A stretch of DNA of 64,000 nucleotides from Omphalotus guepiniiformis (taxonomy: Eukaryota > Basidiomycota > Agaricomycetes > Agaricales > Omphalotaceae). The notes beneath the pieces are model-generated. The model worked only from the letters and a program-made list of their open reading frames with translations. It did no database searches and was not told where the DNA came from. The stretch is taken from NCBI GenBank assembly GCA_028554645.1, contig JAQOOI010000021.1:1798001-1862000 (forward strand), given 5' to 3'. Of the stretch, positions 1 through 11,181 are shown piece after piece. Position 1 is the stretch's first letter, and each line of letters begins with the position of its first letter. The position numbers were made by a program, and so were the translations under genes.

Positions 1-3000
1 CTACGCTGATGGATTCCCTTCTGGCTGCAAATAACATCATTTCGTCTCGGATGGCTGGAAAAATGAGGTATCTCGATAGCCGAGAGGATGAGCAAGAGCG
101 GGGAATTACGATGGAGAGCAGTGCAGTATCTTTGAAGTTTCAAGTCCTTGGAGGGCAAGGTATGTCAGCTATATAAGAGAGTGCTTAATCGCTGTGACAG
201 ATTTGCCCAGGAAGATCCCCAATATCGTATATCGTGAACATGATTGATACACCTGGGCATGTCGACTTTTCTAGTGAAGTAAGCACTGCTTCCCGTCTGT
301 GTGACGGTGCACTTGTGCTGGTTGACGTGGTAGAGGGGGTATGTACGCAGGTAAATCAGAATTCTAGTCCTATGATGTATTTTCACCGACGTTTTCTTTC
401 AGACCATAGCCGTTCTCAGGCAGGCTTGGCACGACCGGTTACAACCTATCCTTGTCATTAACAAGTTCGATCGACTCATCACCGAGCTACAGCTAGCTCC
501 TGTAGAAGCTTATCATCATCTTGCTCGTCTGATAGAACAGGTAAATGCGGTCATGGGTGGGTTCTTTGCTGGAGAGAGGATGGAGGATGACTTGAGATGG
601 AGAGAGGAGCGAGAGCGTCGATTAGCTGAACGGAAAGATCAACAAGCCGACGAAGTAGATGCCGCGATCGACGACGCCAACGATTATCAAGAAAAGGACG
701 ATGAAGACATTTATTTCGCCCCAGAACGGGGAAATGTCATCTTTGCTTCTGCTATTGACGGTTGGGGGTTTCGAGTCGGGAAATTTGCTCAGCTCTACGC
801 TGCAAAACTGGGAATTAAGGAACCTAACTTTCGACGTGTTTTATGGGGTGATTTCTTCCTTGATCCCAAAACCAAGAAAGTTATCGGCTACAAGCATCTA
901 CGAGGACGTGCGCTCAAACCACTCTTCGTACAATTCGTGCTGGAGAATATTTGGGCAGTCTATGATGCTGTAGTACTCAATCCGTATGTCGTCTATTGCA
1001 AGGTGTTATCTTTGTTTCTTACCATCTCACAGCAATGCCGACAAGGTGACCAAAATCGTAACAGCGCTTAATTTGAAGATATCATCACGCGACTTGAAGT
1101 CAAAGGATAGCCGTCATCTATTGTCGCTGATATTTTCTCAATGGCTTTCGCTATCAACATGTGTCACACAGACGGTCATAGACATTGTTCCTGCACCGTC
1201 TGTCGCACAGGGAACGAGAATTCCGAAGATGTTATACCCAAATCTCCGCGAGGCTACTGTTGCACCCAAAAACAAACTAGAGCAAGATCTTTTCACTGCC
1301 AATGCCAATGCAGACGCATATGTTTGTGCATATGTCAGCAAGATGTTTGCTGTGTCAGAGAAAGACTTGCCAGAAAACAAGAAGAAAACATTGACAGCTG
1401 AGGAAATGCGGACCCGTGCGCAGGAAGCTAGGCGTGCAAGGGAGGCTGCTAAGGCGCCGGAAACCGAACTAGGGGCAGAGTCATCTGGAATTGATTATAC
1501 CTTAGACTCTGTTAAACCTGCTGAAGACTCAGTAGCTCAGGAAACGGACGATGTTGAGGTGATTCTTGGTTTCGCACGTTTGTATTCGGGAACGATCGAA
1601 GTTGGGTCGACAGTCTATGCGTTATTGCCCAAGTTCAATCCAGCTCTGGAGCCCACTCACTCATCAAACGAGCAATTTTTGGCCAAAGCTACCGTTGAGG
1701 GTCTGTATGTGATGATGGGCAGAGAATTAGTTGGTGTCAAATCAGTTCAAGCTGGGAATATCTTTGCTATCAAAGGTTTGGAAGGGAAGGTGTGGAGAAG
1801 TGCAACACTCTGCGCGAGTGGTAACACGTCTGGTGGGGCCTTGGTAAAGGAGTCCTTGATCAATCTCGGGCGTGTCAGTCGTACAGTGAGTGGTCTTAAA
1901 TGTAGACACACAGCTTATTTGATCATCGTCATCCGTTGCCAGATTCCCCCGATTGTGAGAGTAGCGCTGGAGCCTGCTATGCCAGCTGATATGCCCAAAT
2001 TGCTCAGCGGCCTCAAACTGCTTAGCCAGTCTGATCCGTGTGTGGAATCGTTTCAACAAGAAACGGGAGAACATGTCATCGTTACTGCTGGAGAGTTGCA
2101 CCTGGAGGTTCGTGGTTCGATGACGTCTGTCATTCGAAGAACAGAATCACAAGACGTTCGATTAGAGATGTCTGAAAGACTTGCGAGAGCGGTTTGCTCG
2201 AATCGACATTCACGTATCGAAGCCAATTGTTCCATTCCGTGAGACTGCAGTCAAAGGCACAGGTGAGCAACTCTTCTAATAGCAGTGTCGCCCGGTGATA
2301 TGATAGCCTGTAGATATGGCACCTCCTAAGACTACGGGCTCTCCTCGAGGTACAATGAAAGGATCTATCTCTCATGGGATAGTTAACTTTGTTGTTCGTG
2401 CAGTCCCACTCCCTAAGTCTGTCATGAAATTCCTTCAAGACAATGTCCTTGTCTTGAAGAAGATACAGCAGGAGCGCAAGACCGTTGACTCCGAGCTTGA
2501 TACGGAACTGCAGGACAATGACTTGATCAGCAACGATGACAGTGATGCAATTAAAAATTCTGGTGTGAAACCGGATCAGTTTTGGTCGTCGTTTGAAGCA
2601 GTATGCAAAGATGCAGGAGCGGAATGGGAAGGTCTACCTGAAAGAGTTTGGGCATTTGGCCCGCAGAAGGCCGGAACATGTGTACTAATTGACTCACGAA
2701 GGACGCCCGGGGTTCAATCGTCTGTCTTCACCTTCATTTTGTTTTGAGTACTTTGGTCTGATGTCTGTGATTTTCTTCGCAGCCTTCGTCGCCGACTTGA
2801 GAAATCCAAGACCGAAGATTTGGACGTTCACGGGGACAAGACCATCAATGAATTCGACAACCATGTTGAAACCGGCTTTCAGCTGGCTACCTTTCAGGGA
2901 CCTCTTTGCGCGGAACCAGTTGAAGGACTGGCATATTTCGTGGAAAGCCTAGTTATAGATAGAGATGCTCTGGATGGAGAAATAGGTATGGATATCTGAT

Positions 3001-3731
3001 CTTGATACCTGGGTGGTTCGCCTGATGCACTTTATCTGTAGCCCAGAACAGAGTAACTCAAGTAACTGGGTCCTTGCTATCATCTGTCAGAGATGCCTGC
3101 AGGAGTGGTCTGCTAGACTGGTCTCCGAGGCTGATGCTTGCAATGTATACTTGTGATATCCAATGCTCCAGTAAGAATATACCAGCATCGCCTATCAATT
3201 GTTCACCTGACATAATGTCACCTATCATAGCGGACGTGCTTGGGAAGGTGTACGGAGTGGTTGCCAAAAGGCGGGGAAGAATTGTAGCTGAGGAAATGAA
3301 GGAGGGTACATCGTTCTTCACAGTTTCAGCTCTACTCCCAGTTGTGGAAAGTTTCGGGTTTGCGGATGGTGCGTCAAAAACCATGGGTCAGCGATCGTGT
3401 GCAACTGAGAGTTGTTGTCTTGCAGATATCCGCAAACGGACATCCGGCGCTGCGAGCCCACAGCTGATCTTCAGTGGGTAAGCCAATCGAAAGTTTGTCG
3501 ACATGGTACACGATACTGCATCTCATACATCTTACTTGTAGATACGAATTGTTGGACCAAGATCCATTTTGGGTCCCGACAACGGAAGAGGAACTAGAAG
3601 ACCTGGGCGACAAGGCAGACAGGTCAAATATTGCGAAGGGATATGTGGACGGAGTGCGAGAAAGGAAAGGAATGTTTGTAGATCGAAAAATCGTGGAATT
3701 TGCAGAGAAACAGAGGACATTGAAGCGGTAG
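1..3731 (+). CDS. EFL1: Elongation factor-like GTPase 1 (ribosome assembly), 5' end outside window
   Basis: This is a spliced gene of the EF-2-like GTPase family (yeast Ria1/Efl1), which with Sdo1/SBDS releases eIF6/Tif6 from late 60S subunits in the cytoplasm. The window opens inside the G domain, in the switch I region (residues ERGITMES). After an intron at about 157-200 come the G3 box DTPGHVDF (near 246) and the G4 box NKFDRL (near 463). A charged insertion at 560-700 is typical of Efl1 rather than EF-2. The domain containing GELHLE is followed by an intron at 2107-2159 that restores [10 protein letters not shown] in frame. Further introns lie near 983-1032, 1886-1941, 2263-2313, 2712-2780 and 2986-3041. 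The C-terminal domain V has [10 protein letters not shown]. The stop is TAG at 3729-3731. The start codon is not in the window. Assignment to EFL1 rather than EF-2 rests on the insertion and the divergent G domain. Confidence 0.93.
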
Positions 3732-3846
3732 TCGATAGAGTGTATTACGTAATAGACTAGAAAATAGGATCAAAGTTGCGCTCCTGTTCTGGAACTACAC
3801 TCAGTAATTCGACCAAGGTCGCTTCAAGGTCCCTCTTTTAATTTTT

Positions 3847-6800
3847 ATGGCCGCTGTGACCAGCACTGCGGTTTATAGCTCTCCACATGCCACTTTCCTT
3901 CCTTCTTCATCAACTTTGAGTTCTTCGGTGTTGTCCATGCAATCCCAGTCGTCACAGTCTCAATCAGTGTCGTACCAGGACACAGATCTTTCCGACGACT
4001 CGTATCCTCCGCTTTTTTGTCGCGCTCTCTATGATTACGCCGCCCAGGATGCTTCAGCACTCTCTTTTCATAAGGGGGATATAATAGAAATTCTCTCTCA
4101 GCAACCGTCCGGCTGGTGGGACGGTCTGCTTGGTGACGAGCGAGGATGGTTCCCTTCAAATTATGTTACTATCATCTCAGAGGAGGATGCTGAATTGGCC
4201 TTCTCTGGATCAGATTTCTCCAACGCCGAGAGTCAAAGTCAAACAAATGGCAGCCAGGATCGCAATTCCGTGGTTGACATGTCGCACGCAATGATGCAGG
4301 GCACCCCAGAAGAGAATGAGCAGTGGTTGGAGAACGAGATAAATGGGTCTCGGAATGGACTAGATGAACTCGTGAATGCTACATGGGACAATGGACCCTC
4401 CAGCGATTTTTGGATGCCTCAGGTAGCTTCAAATGGTCAGGTACGCGACTTCGTGTTTTTTGACTCTCGGATATGTCTTCATACGCCGCAATAGATATAT
4501 TATATCAATACTAAGACTGGCCAACAGTCTCGTGATCTTCCTCAGGATGCTGAGGATCCATCTGACAGTGACTTGGCTGGACTGACAACGTCGCAGTCTA
4601 GTTCTCGCTCAGGGACAAGCGCAGGGCTCGGGCTTGCTAGCGATGCATCAGCGTCTTCTAGTAACTCCCAAGCACCCGCTCCATTCTCTGCTGGCTTTGG
4701 TTTACCTCGTCGAACGGGAACCCCTGAACCATGGGTCAAGAGATTGGCAGACGACGGACAGTCATACTATTACCAGAATCAGGTGGATGGAACTGTTCAA
4801 TGGGCTCGCCCAGAGGCCACCCAATCTCAGACTAATGGCACGACCCCTAATCCGATACCATCTGCCACACGCGTTAACCCTCCCTCAACCACACTTGTGC
4901 CTATAGGGTCACAAGCAAGCGGTACACGACCAGTGAGCGTGTACTCTGATAATTCCGACGTCCATCCCCTTGATCCAGACACCGCCCGACGGATTCTGAA
5001 CACCCACTCCGATCCCCCACAGTCACAGGTTACCGTCGAGCCGACTATCACAGAATTAACATCTGCAGAACGAATAGCTCAATCCTTGCAGCAAGCGCTC
5101 GCCTCACCGCCACCTGAATCGGTTATTGACTTATCTAGACAAGCCAAGGCATCTATTCACGCTGTGGTTAACAATATCCAGCTGCACGGTTCAATGCGAC
5201 GTCCTGAAGATGATCAGCAAATGGACGAACTCATACATTCTGTTGTCCTTGCTGTTCGAAATCTTTTGTATGTGTCTGCGGTGCCAACTGGCTCAATCCC
5301 TTCCAATGTGCTTCCACAAGGCTATCAGCATAAGAGATCAGGATCGTCGTCCCACTCACCCTTGAAGCCGGCTCAGCGCAAAGTGACAGCTACATTATCT
5401 AGGCTGGTTTTGTCTGCACGAGCAATACAATACGATTCGGGCTCTTCGGTGGCTGACACTCTCAGCCGGATAGAGGTGGATGTTTCAGAGCTTGACCGTG
5501 CGGTCCACTCGTTTGTAATGGAGGCTCAGCGTATACGGCATCCTGACCAACCTGAGAATAGTTCTGCACCTCTCTTAAAGCGGCTGAAGGCGGTATATGC
5601 TACAGCAAACATTGGACTGGGACTGCCTGGTGCAGGTGTAGCCGGCAGCTGGAAAGGGTTTGGTTGGGTGTCTTTGGATGGCGACGAGGGTGGATCACCC
5701 CAGCGGTCATTGAGTCAGGAAACGATTGGTGATGTCGCAACATCCCTCGCCAGACTAGACGGCAGTTTCGGGGTGTTGATGGTTGCTGTGAGATCACCAG
5801 ATCACAGTGCAGGTGTGTTTCCCGACCAATGCTCCCCGTTGTGTATCTGACTTGATTTGTAGTTACTCAAATACATTCGCATGCCCGAGACATCATTGCT
5901 CAGATCTCCTCTTTCGTTACACTTGTTGCAGATATTCATGTCGCCCGCCACGTGGATATTGATGGCATACGCAAGGACTCGAGCACTTCCTTGAACGAAA
6001 TCTATGCTCGGACCGTGGAACAAGCTCGCGTTGCTGTACGAACCCTTGAAGCTGCTCTGCAAGCTGTATATGATGACTGCGCAGCTCTATTCGTACAAGC
6101 GCAATCGATGCGCGATGTAGAGCCAGGACAGCAGCATCATGACAGGGACTACGCGTGCGATATGCTGAATGTTCTCATTACCTCACTCAAAGCGAATGCT
6201 GCTGTTGTGCATCAGACTTTGGAAGGCCTTCTTACCATTGGCCACGACCAGAAGGACATGGCACAAGGTGATTATATTGGGTCCATTGAATGGCGGATGT
6301 CGCGTCAAAGTATGATCGATGCACAATTTGGTGGAGCTCTTCGCCCTTTATCAGCCTTCCCCCGATCCTTCGATCCTGCTGATGACGAGGAGTTGAGTTG
6401 GGAAGACGCGTTTTTCTCAAAGGAACGAAAACCACGCGTGGAGCCTAATCAGTTCCCGGATCCTCAGCCAGACCCCTACCCTCCGACTCAACAGGATGGC
6501 TCAACATCATCGCACGGTGATGTTGGTCATGGTCCATCGAAATCACTGGATTTTGTTGACTCTGAACCGACTTTCAATGCTCCGGATTCTCCGGATTGGG
6601 CTGAGGATTCACCAGAATTTGGTGAAAGCATCTTCCCCGAGGATAACCGTGAGTTCAGGTTTAAAAACATTTATGCTTCTTGCTATTGACAGTGAAGTTT
6701 CCAGTCATTACTCCAAAGCAAGCGAGAAAAACCGACAAAATAGCCAAGCTATTGGGCGAGGAAGCACCTCCATGGTATCTGCTTCCGAACGCGGATAATC

Positions 6801-8383
6801 AGGATATCCTACTCGACAGTGACACGTCGGTAAAAGGTGGAACGATTGCCGCTCTAGTAGAACGTCTGACTGCACATGACACTACCGGTGAATATCTCAA
6901 CATTCGACTTCGTTGCACTGACTAAGATGTTGTACTAGATCGTAACTACTCCAAGGCATTCCTAATGACATTCAAGTCATTCACTACCCTGGATGAACTA
7001 TTTGATCTCCTCGTGCAACGATTCAAGATTCAGCCTCCTCCAGGCCTTGCAACGCCAGATCTCAAGCAATGGACGGCAAAGAAGAAGAATATTGTGCAAT
7101 TTCGGTAAGCTGATTGGTATCAAGTTTTGTGTCAAACTCAATGTTTGTCTAGAGTGATCAATACATTCAAGTCGATGATTACAGATGAAGACATTTTAGA
7201 GAAGGAGGATCTCTATATCTTAGATCGCATGAAGGAGTTCGTGCTATCTGAGGATGTGGCTCAAGTTACCGCATCAAAATCCCTTCTGGTTCTCATTGAG
7301 CGTGCTGTAAGTGGTATCTTGTACACAACTTATCTGCATTCCTTAAGATATAATTGCGTAAATAGCAACAGAATGGTGAGACGAAGAGGCTCATCACCAA
7401 GGCTGCTCAAGCACCAACGCCACTTGTCCCGAAAGTCAACAAAAAACTCAAGCTTACTGACATTGATCCTTTGGAACTGGCGCGGCAGCTGACGCTTTTG
7501 GAAAGTGCCCTATATCAAAAAATTCGGCCAATGGAGTGTTTGCAACGCGCTCGTGAGCAGAGGACGGATAATATGGACAATATCGCCTTCGTCATTCAGA
7601 CCAGTAATCGAGTAAGGGATCTTGACGGTTGTCGTGAATGTTCCGCTGACCATTTTAAAGATTGCAGACTGGGTTGCGGAATCTGTTCTCAGCAAAGAAG
7701 ATTCACGCAAGCGTGCTGCCACTGTGAAACATCTCATTCTTGTCGCCGATGTACGTCGTCAGACTTGGGAATAGGAAAGCTATTTTCTGATGATCCTTGC
7801 AGCGTTGTCGTACATTGAATAATTTCTCTACAATGATCGCTATCGTATCGGGGTTGAACACTCCTCCAATCCGTCGGCTAAAGCGAACCTGGGAGCAAGT
7901 CAGTCAGAGACATATGGCTCAATTCGGAGCTTGTGAAGTTACTCTCGACAGCAACCGAAATTTCAACAAGTATCGCTCAATGCTAGCGTCGGTGATACCG
8001 CCTTGCGTACCTTTCATTGGTGAATACATTCATTTTCAACACCTTTTCTGGATTTATGCTCATGACGTTTGTTAGGTGTCTTCCTTTCTACTCTGCAATT
8101 TATCCAGGACGGAAATAAGGATATGATTTCGGACAATATGGTTAATTTCAAGAAACGGCAGATGGCGTCAGAAGTTATCAACGACATTAAGCGTTGGCAA
8201 GCGCATTCGTACAACTTTCAGGTGGTTCCTATCATTCGCGAGTATCTTGACGAGTCGTTGAGTGGGTTTGACGATACCCGGGTTTCGAGTGACCGTTTCT
8301 GGGCTATGAGCTTAGAGCGAGAGCCGAGAGAGCGCGAGGATGAGAAGATGGCGCGACTTCTTCAAGAAAGCGGATTTTTATAA
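3847..8383 (+). CDS. CDC25: Cdc25-type Ras guanine nucleotide exchange factor with SH3 and WW domains
   Basis: The product activates Ras by GDP/GTP exchange, upstream of adenylate cyclase and PKA in fungi. The order of domains is: an SH3 domain (about residues 57-115, ALYDYAAQD ... GWWDGLLGDERGWFPSNYV); a first WW-like repeat whose second half (IYYINTKTGQQSRDLP) only appears after splicing an intron at about 4441-4495; a second WW domain (PWVKRLADDGQSYYYQN near 4732); a long helical middle part; a RasGEF N-terminal domain (6840-7310); and a catalytic RasGEF domain (7460-8300, with DPLELARQLTLLE and NTPPIRRLKRTW). Introns of about 46-60 bp lie near 5811, 6655, 6890, 7106, 7310, 7611, 7753 and 8020. 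The ATG at 3847 is the first in frame after the upstream gene. The stop is TAA at 8381-8383. It lies about 115 bp downstream of EFL1 in the same direction. Confidence 0.92.
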
Positions 8384-8749
8384 CTCTTTGGTTGACTTTA
8401 TTTTCTTTCTGTTTCTCATCTTCTTCTTTTTCGCGTTCGTGTTCCTTTTTTGTTTTGCTGGGACGGTCTTATCTCATTCATCTGTATTATTCATTAAGTA
8501 CTGGTACTACTTTGCTATCGTGTACAATAGGGAATTTGCTTTCGGTATGCCCTCTATGCCTCCCCAAACCTTGATTGGTTTCGGATTTGAGTACATACGT
8601 TGTTGCCCAAAAGAGCTTTATTGCTACTGTTAATAGTTAGATTGTCAGTGTCACTGGGACGTTCGAACAGTTGGTCGTCCGTGTCATGTACATAACGAGA
8701 TGGAGGACAGGCCGACATATACACACTTTTTGAGTTTTAACCTCTATGT
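8384..8749. other. 3' flank of the RasGEF gene, no gene seen
   Basis: This is a T-rich stretch downstream of the RasGEF stop codon (runs of ttctttt at 8400-8460). It looks like a 3' untranslated region and terminator zone. I see no coding signal or RNA gene in it. Confidence 0.5.
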
Positions 8750-9325
8750 TTATACATAGATCGGCGCTACTGACACACCAGTATACAGCACCCGCGTCCG
8801 AGCATTATGTTGGATGCACAGAGAATGCACCCTACGATGAATTCCATTCCACAAATCCTGATGTGATATTGCGGAAAGATACATACAACTACCAGTACTA
8901 GGAGCGCTCTCAGAGTGACAAAGATTCAAGAAAGATTCCCGAGTGGAGCTACTAAGACAACTGAATTGAAGAGATATGATATGCACCTCGAAAGCTCCAG
9001 CGCAGCTTCCATTTGCGTAGGTAAGATCAAGTACTTCAGTTGCCACAATCACTGCCCGGCAACTGTTACAGACCGCGATTATTGAAAGAACGAAAGCAAA
9101 AAAGGGTAGCGGATTACAATGTACAAGAAATTCCTCTGAAAAATGAATAAGAAGTCGAACAAGCGGAACTGGTGGACAAGGCGCCCACCCGTGTAAGGCC
9201 AGGTTCACATTGAACGCATAAACGACAAGTCGAGGGAATAGTGCAGAAAACTCCGGGCTCGAAAAGAAATGGTCGATGACCGTAACGGTACTGAAAAGGC
9301 TGAATCCACAAAGTGGTTGTCGTTA
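8750..9325 (-). CDS. Possible small membrane protein, exon structure unresolved
   Basis: On the minus strand one frame stays open for about 190 codons from about 9325 to the stop at 8750. It contains a strongly hydrophobic segment (residues PFFAFVLSIIAVC, near 9070-9110) that could be a membrane helix, and a second apolar stretch just before it. The first in-frame ATG-like position is inside the frame near 9208, so a 5' exon is likely. The candidate just upstream (9330-9395) begins MNHRYMLYSIFALLLPL, which would suit a signal peptide. I recognise no family. The open frame could be chance; the region is GC-balanced and lies between two real genes. Confidence 0.3.
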
Positions 9326-9440
9326 TGGGGTTGCTTCTGTTTTGCAGCGGGAGTAATAAAGCGAATATAGAGTACAGCATATAGCGATGGTTCATTGGAA
9401 CAGAACGAAGTCGAAAGGATAGGAAAGAAGACAGAGATTT

Positions 9441-10032
9441 CTAATCCGTGCTTATTGCCTGGTCATCGGCAAACCTAGAGGTTGGTTCCTTCTCCTGAGG
9501 GGCAACTTCATCGGAGCTCTCTTTATTGATTGGACTGGTGGGGTTGGTAGGAGAAATGGAAAGACCTTGATGACCGTTTGCTGGGGAAGATGCATGAGGG
9601 ATGCTAACGATGAACGCACGATGTTAGCTGTCAAGCGGTGTACATGTAAACAGCAAGGAATCCACGTACTTTTCAGGATTAGGAATCGCAGTGCCAACAG
9701 TGTTTTGTGGGGTAACGCCCGCCTTTGAAAGCGCATAATCTCCCGAATCAAAGTACTTTCGATCCTGGTGTACAGAACGCAAGCGTGAATGAGTAACTGA
9801 CGTGGAACAAGGAAGAAATTACAACAAGATCCTTCTGCATCTTCATAAGCGTGTTCTTATGTGTGGGTATCTTCCCATATTTTGCGAAGAGCAGCTGTTC
9901 CTGCTCTGTCAATTTCTAGATGAAATATCAAAGAACCACGGTGAGTGTGTGATCAGGATACGCCCATATGCTCTGTGGGTGTGAATGAATGCTCACACTA
10001 ATATCAACTTTATTTCTTTGAGCTGGAAGCAT
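9441..10032 (-). CDS. IGO1: Endosulfine (Igo1-like) inhibitor of PP2A-B55
   Basis: The spliced minus-strand product starts MLPAQRNKVDIS and continues KLTEQEQLLFAKYGKIP, THKNTLMKMQ, then the family hallmark FDSGDYALSKAG. The serine in FDSGDY is the residue phosphorylated by Greatwall/Rim15 kinases, which turns the protein into an inhibitor of PP2A-B55 and controls quiescence and mitotic entry. Three introns are needed: about 9923-9996 with donor GTGAGC, about 9769-9843 (donor uncertain, GTAATT or a nearby GT, changing one or two residues before RKYFDSGDY), and about 9604-9668. The reading frame is kept across all of them and ends at TAG 9441-9443. The total of about 120 residues is normal for the family. 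The tail is rich in Pro, Ser and Asp. The ATG at 10030-10032 is chosen because the product then starts right before the conserved helix. Confidence 0.88.
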
Positions 10033-10180
10033 ATCGATGTATGAGATGATGAAAGATTGAGTGTGATGAAAGAAGTGTCTGAGGGTGCTTTGAGATATGG
10101 GAGGGTGTTGTCGTGAGGGTATGTGTTTGTCTATATAAATTCCGTCTACTTCAAATCGGACCCTAGACCCCAAGCGGAGC

Positions 10181-10603
10181 TCAGTCGGAGTCAGGATCCT
10201 TCTGTCCGGCCGGCATCGCCGAATAGCCTCCGGATCTTGCGTCAAGTTCCGTGCAAACTTTGCAAGTAAATACGTATTTTACATATTCCAGACTTACTTT
10301 ATTGTTTAGCGAGGCAATCCCACCAGCTTGACTTTCAAGCGTCAGGGCGTCTTTGTGATTATCGTTGTCGGACTCAACAAATTGACGATCCATGAGGCGT
10401 CGAATCATATTTCTTATCCCAGGCTATTGCTACTCAGTCTACCACTCATTCCCTTTTCCTCAACCGAACGAGATTTTTGTTTTCCACGGCGGCCCTTGAA
10501 GCTTGAAGAAGTTTACTCCTGTCCTCTGGTTGGCAGGATGTTCAATGGAGCGGCATTACTATCCACGGCAGTGAAAGTTATGCGTCTTCCTTTCGACATG
10601 CTC
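10181..10603 (-). CDS. Possible small spliced gene of unknown function
   Basis: Upstream of endosulfine the minus strand holds a short frame from an ATG at about 10603 (MSKGRRITFTAVDSNAAPL) that could splice at a GTAAAC donor near 10519. A second open piece at about 10270-10395 (MDRQFVESDNDNHKD) ends in a good GTAAGT donor and continues after a TGCAAAG acceptor. The composition looks coding, but I recognise no family and cannot prove the joins. It could instead be part of the 5' region of the endosulfine transcript. Confidence 0.22.
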
Positions 10604-10638
10604 GAATTTCGGAAGCTTGGAATGAGAGATTGCCCTAG

Positions 10639-11060
10639 CTAGAAGATGCTAGCTCGAGAGGTGGAGGAAGGCTCAACTGTGAGGGATACAATGCCTAAAC
10701 TTGTGGTGAAGGTTAATATTTGGTCCGGCCATGAGGCAAAAGTATGAATACATATGCCATGATCTGCCAGAGCAAAGCCGGTCGGGTCTGTATTACCTCG
10801 AGGGGAATGTCTACTTTCGCCAAGCAGCTTTCCAACAGGAATGTACCAGAACAAGAAAGAAGGACGGATAACGGCGTTAGAAGAAACCCAATTTCGCAAG
10901 TGCATCAAACATGAGAACGCTAGCGAATTCCCTCCAGAAAGTTCGATTTCAAGTTTGTCAAGGGACCTAGTGAACCCAACGCAATACTTAGCAATCGTAC
11001 GGTACGCTCGACGAACTCGATCGGGAAACTCACGGCCGACGATGAATTGAGGTAATTATA
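10639..11060 (-). CDS. Open frame of about 140 codons, unrecognised
   Basis: One minus-strand frame is free of stops from about 11060 (closed upstream by TAA) to TAG at 10639-10641. The product is neutral with a moderately apolar C-terminal half (DQILTFTTSLGIVSL). There is no early ATG, so either a 5' exon is missing or the frame is accidental. No family is recognised and there is no supporting splice pattern. Confidence 0.2.
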
Positions 11061-11181
11061 TACATCGACATCCTAATTGCGATGCTAGGCAATGAGATGG
11101 CATATTGGGACAGTTAAGTTGTGGAAACGCACAATAGACACGTAAATGTAACCGAAGCAAGCAATGGATAGAACATTCTAC

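Noticed and set aside
9928..10245. Longer endosulfine reading starting at 10245
   Set aside because: The frame is open upstream of MLPAQRNK, but the added part has no resemblance to the family, and the family normally starts close to the conserved helix.
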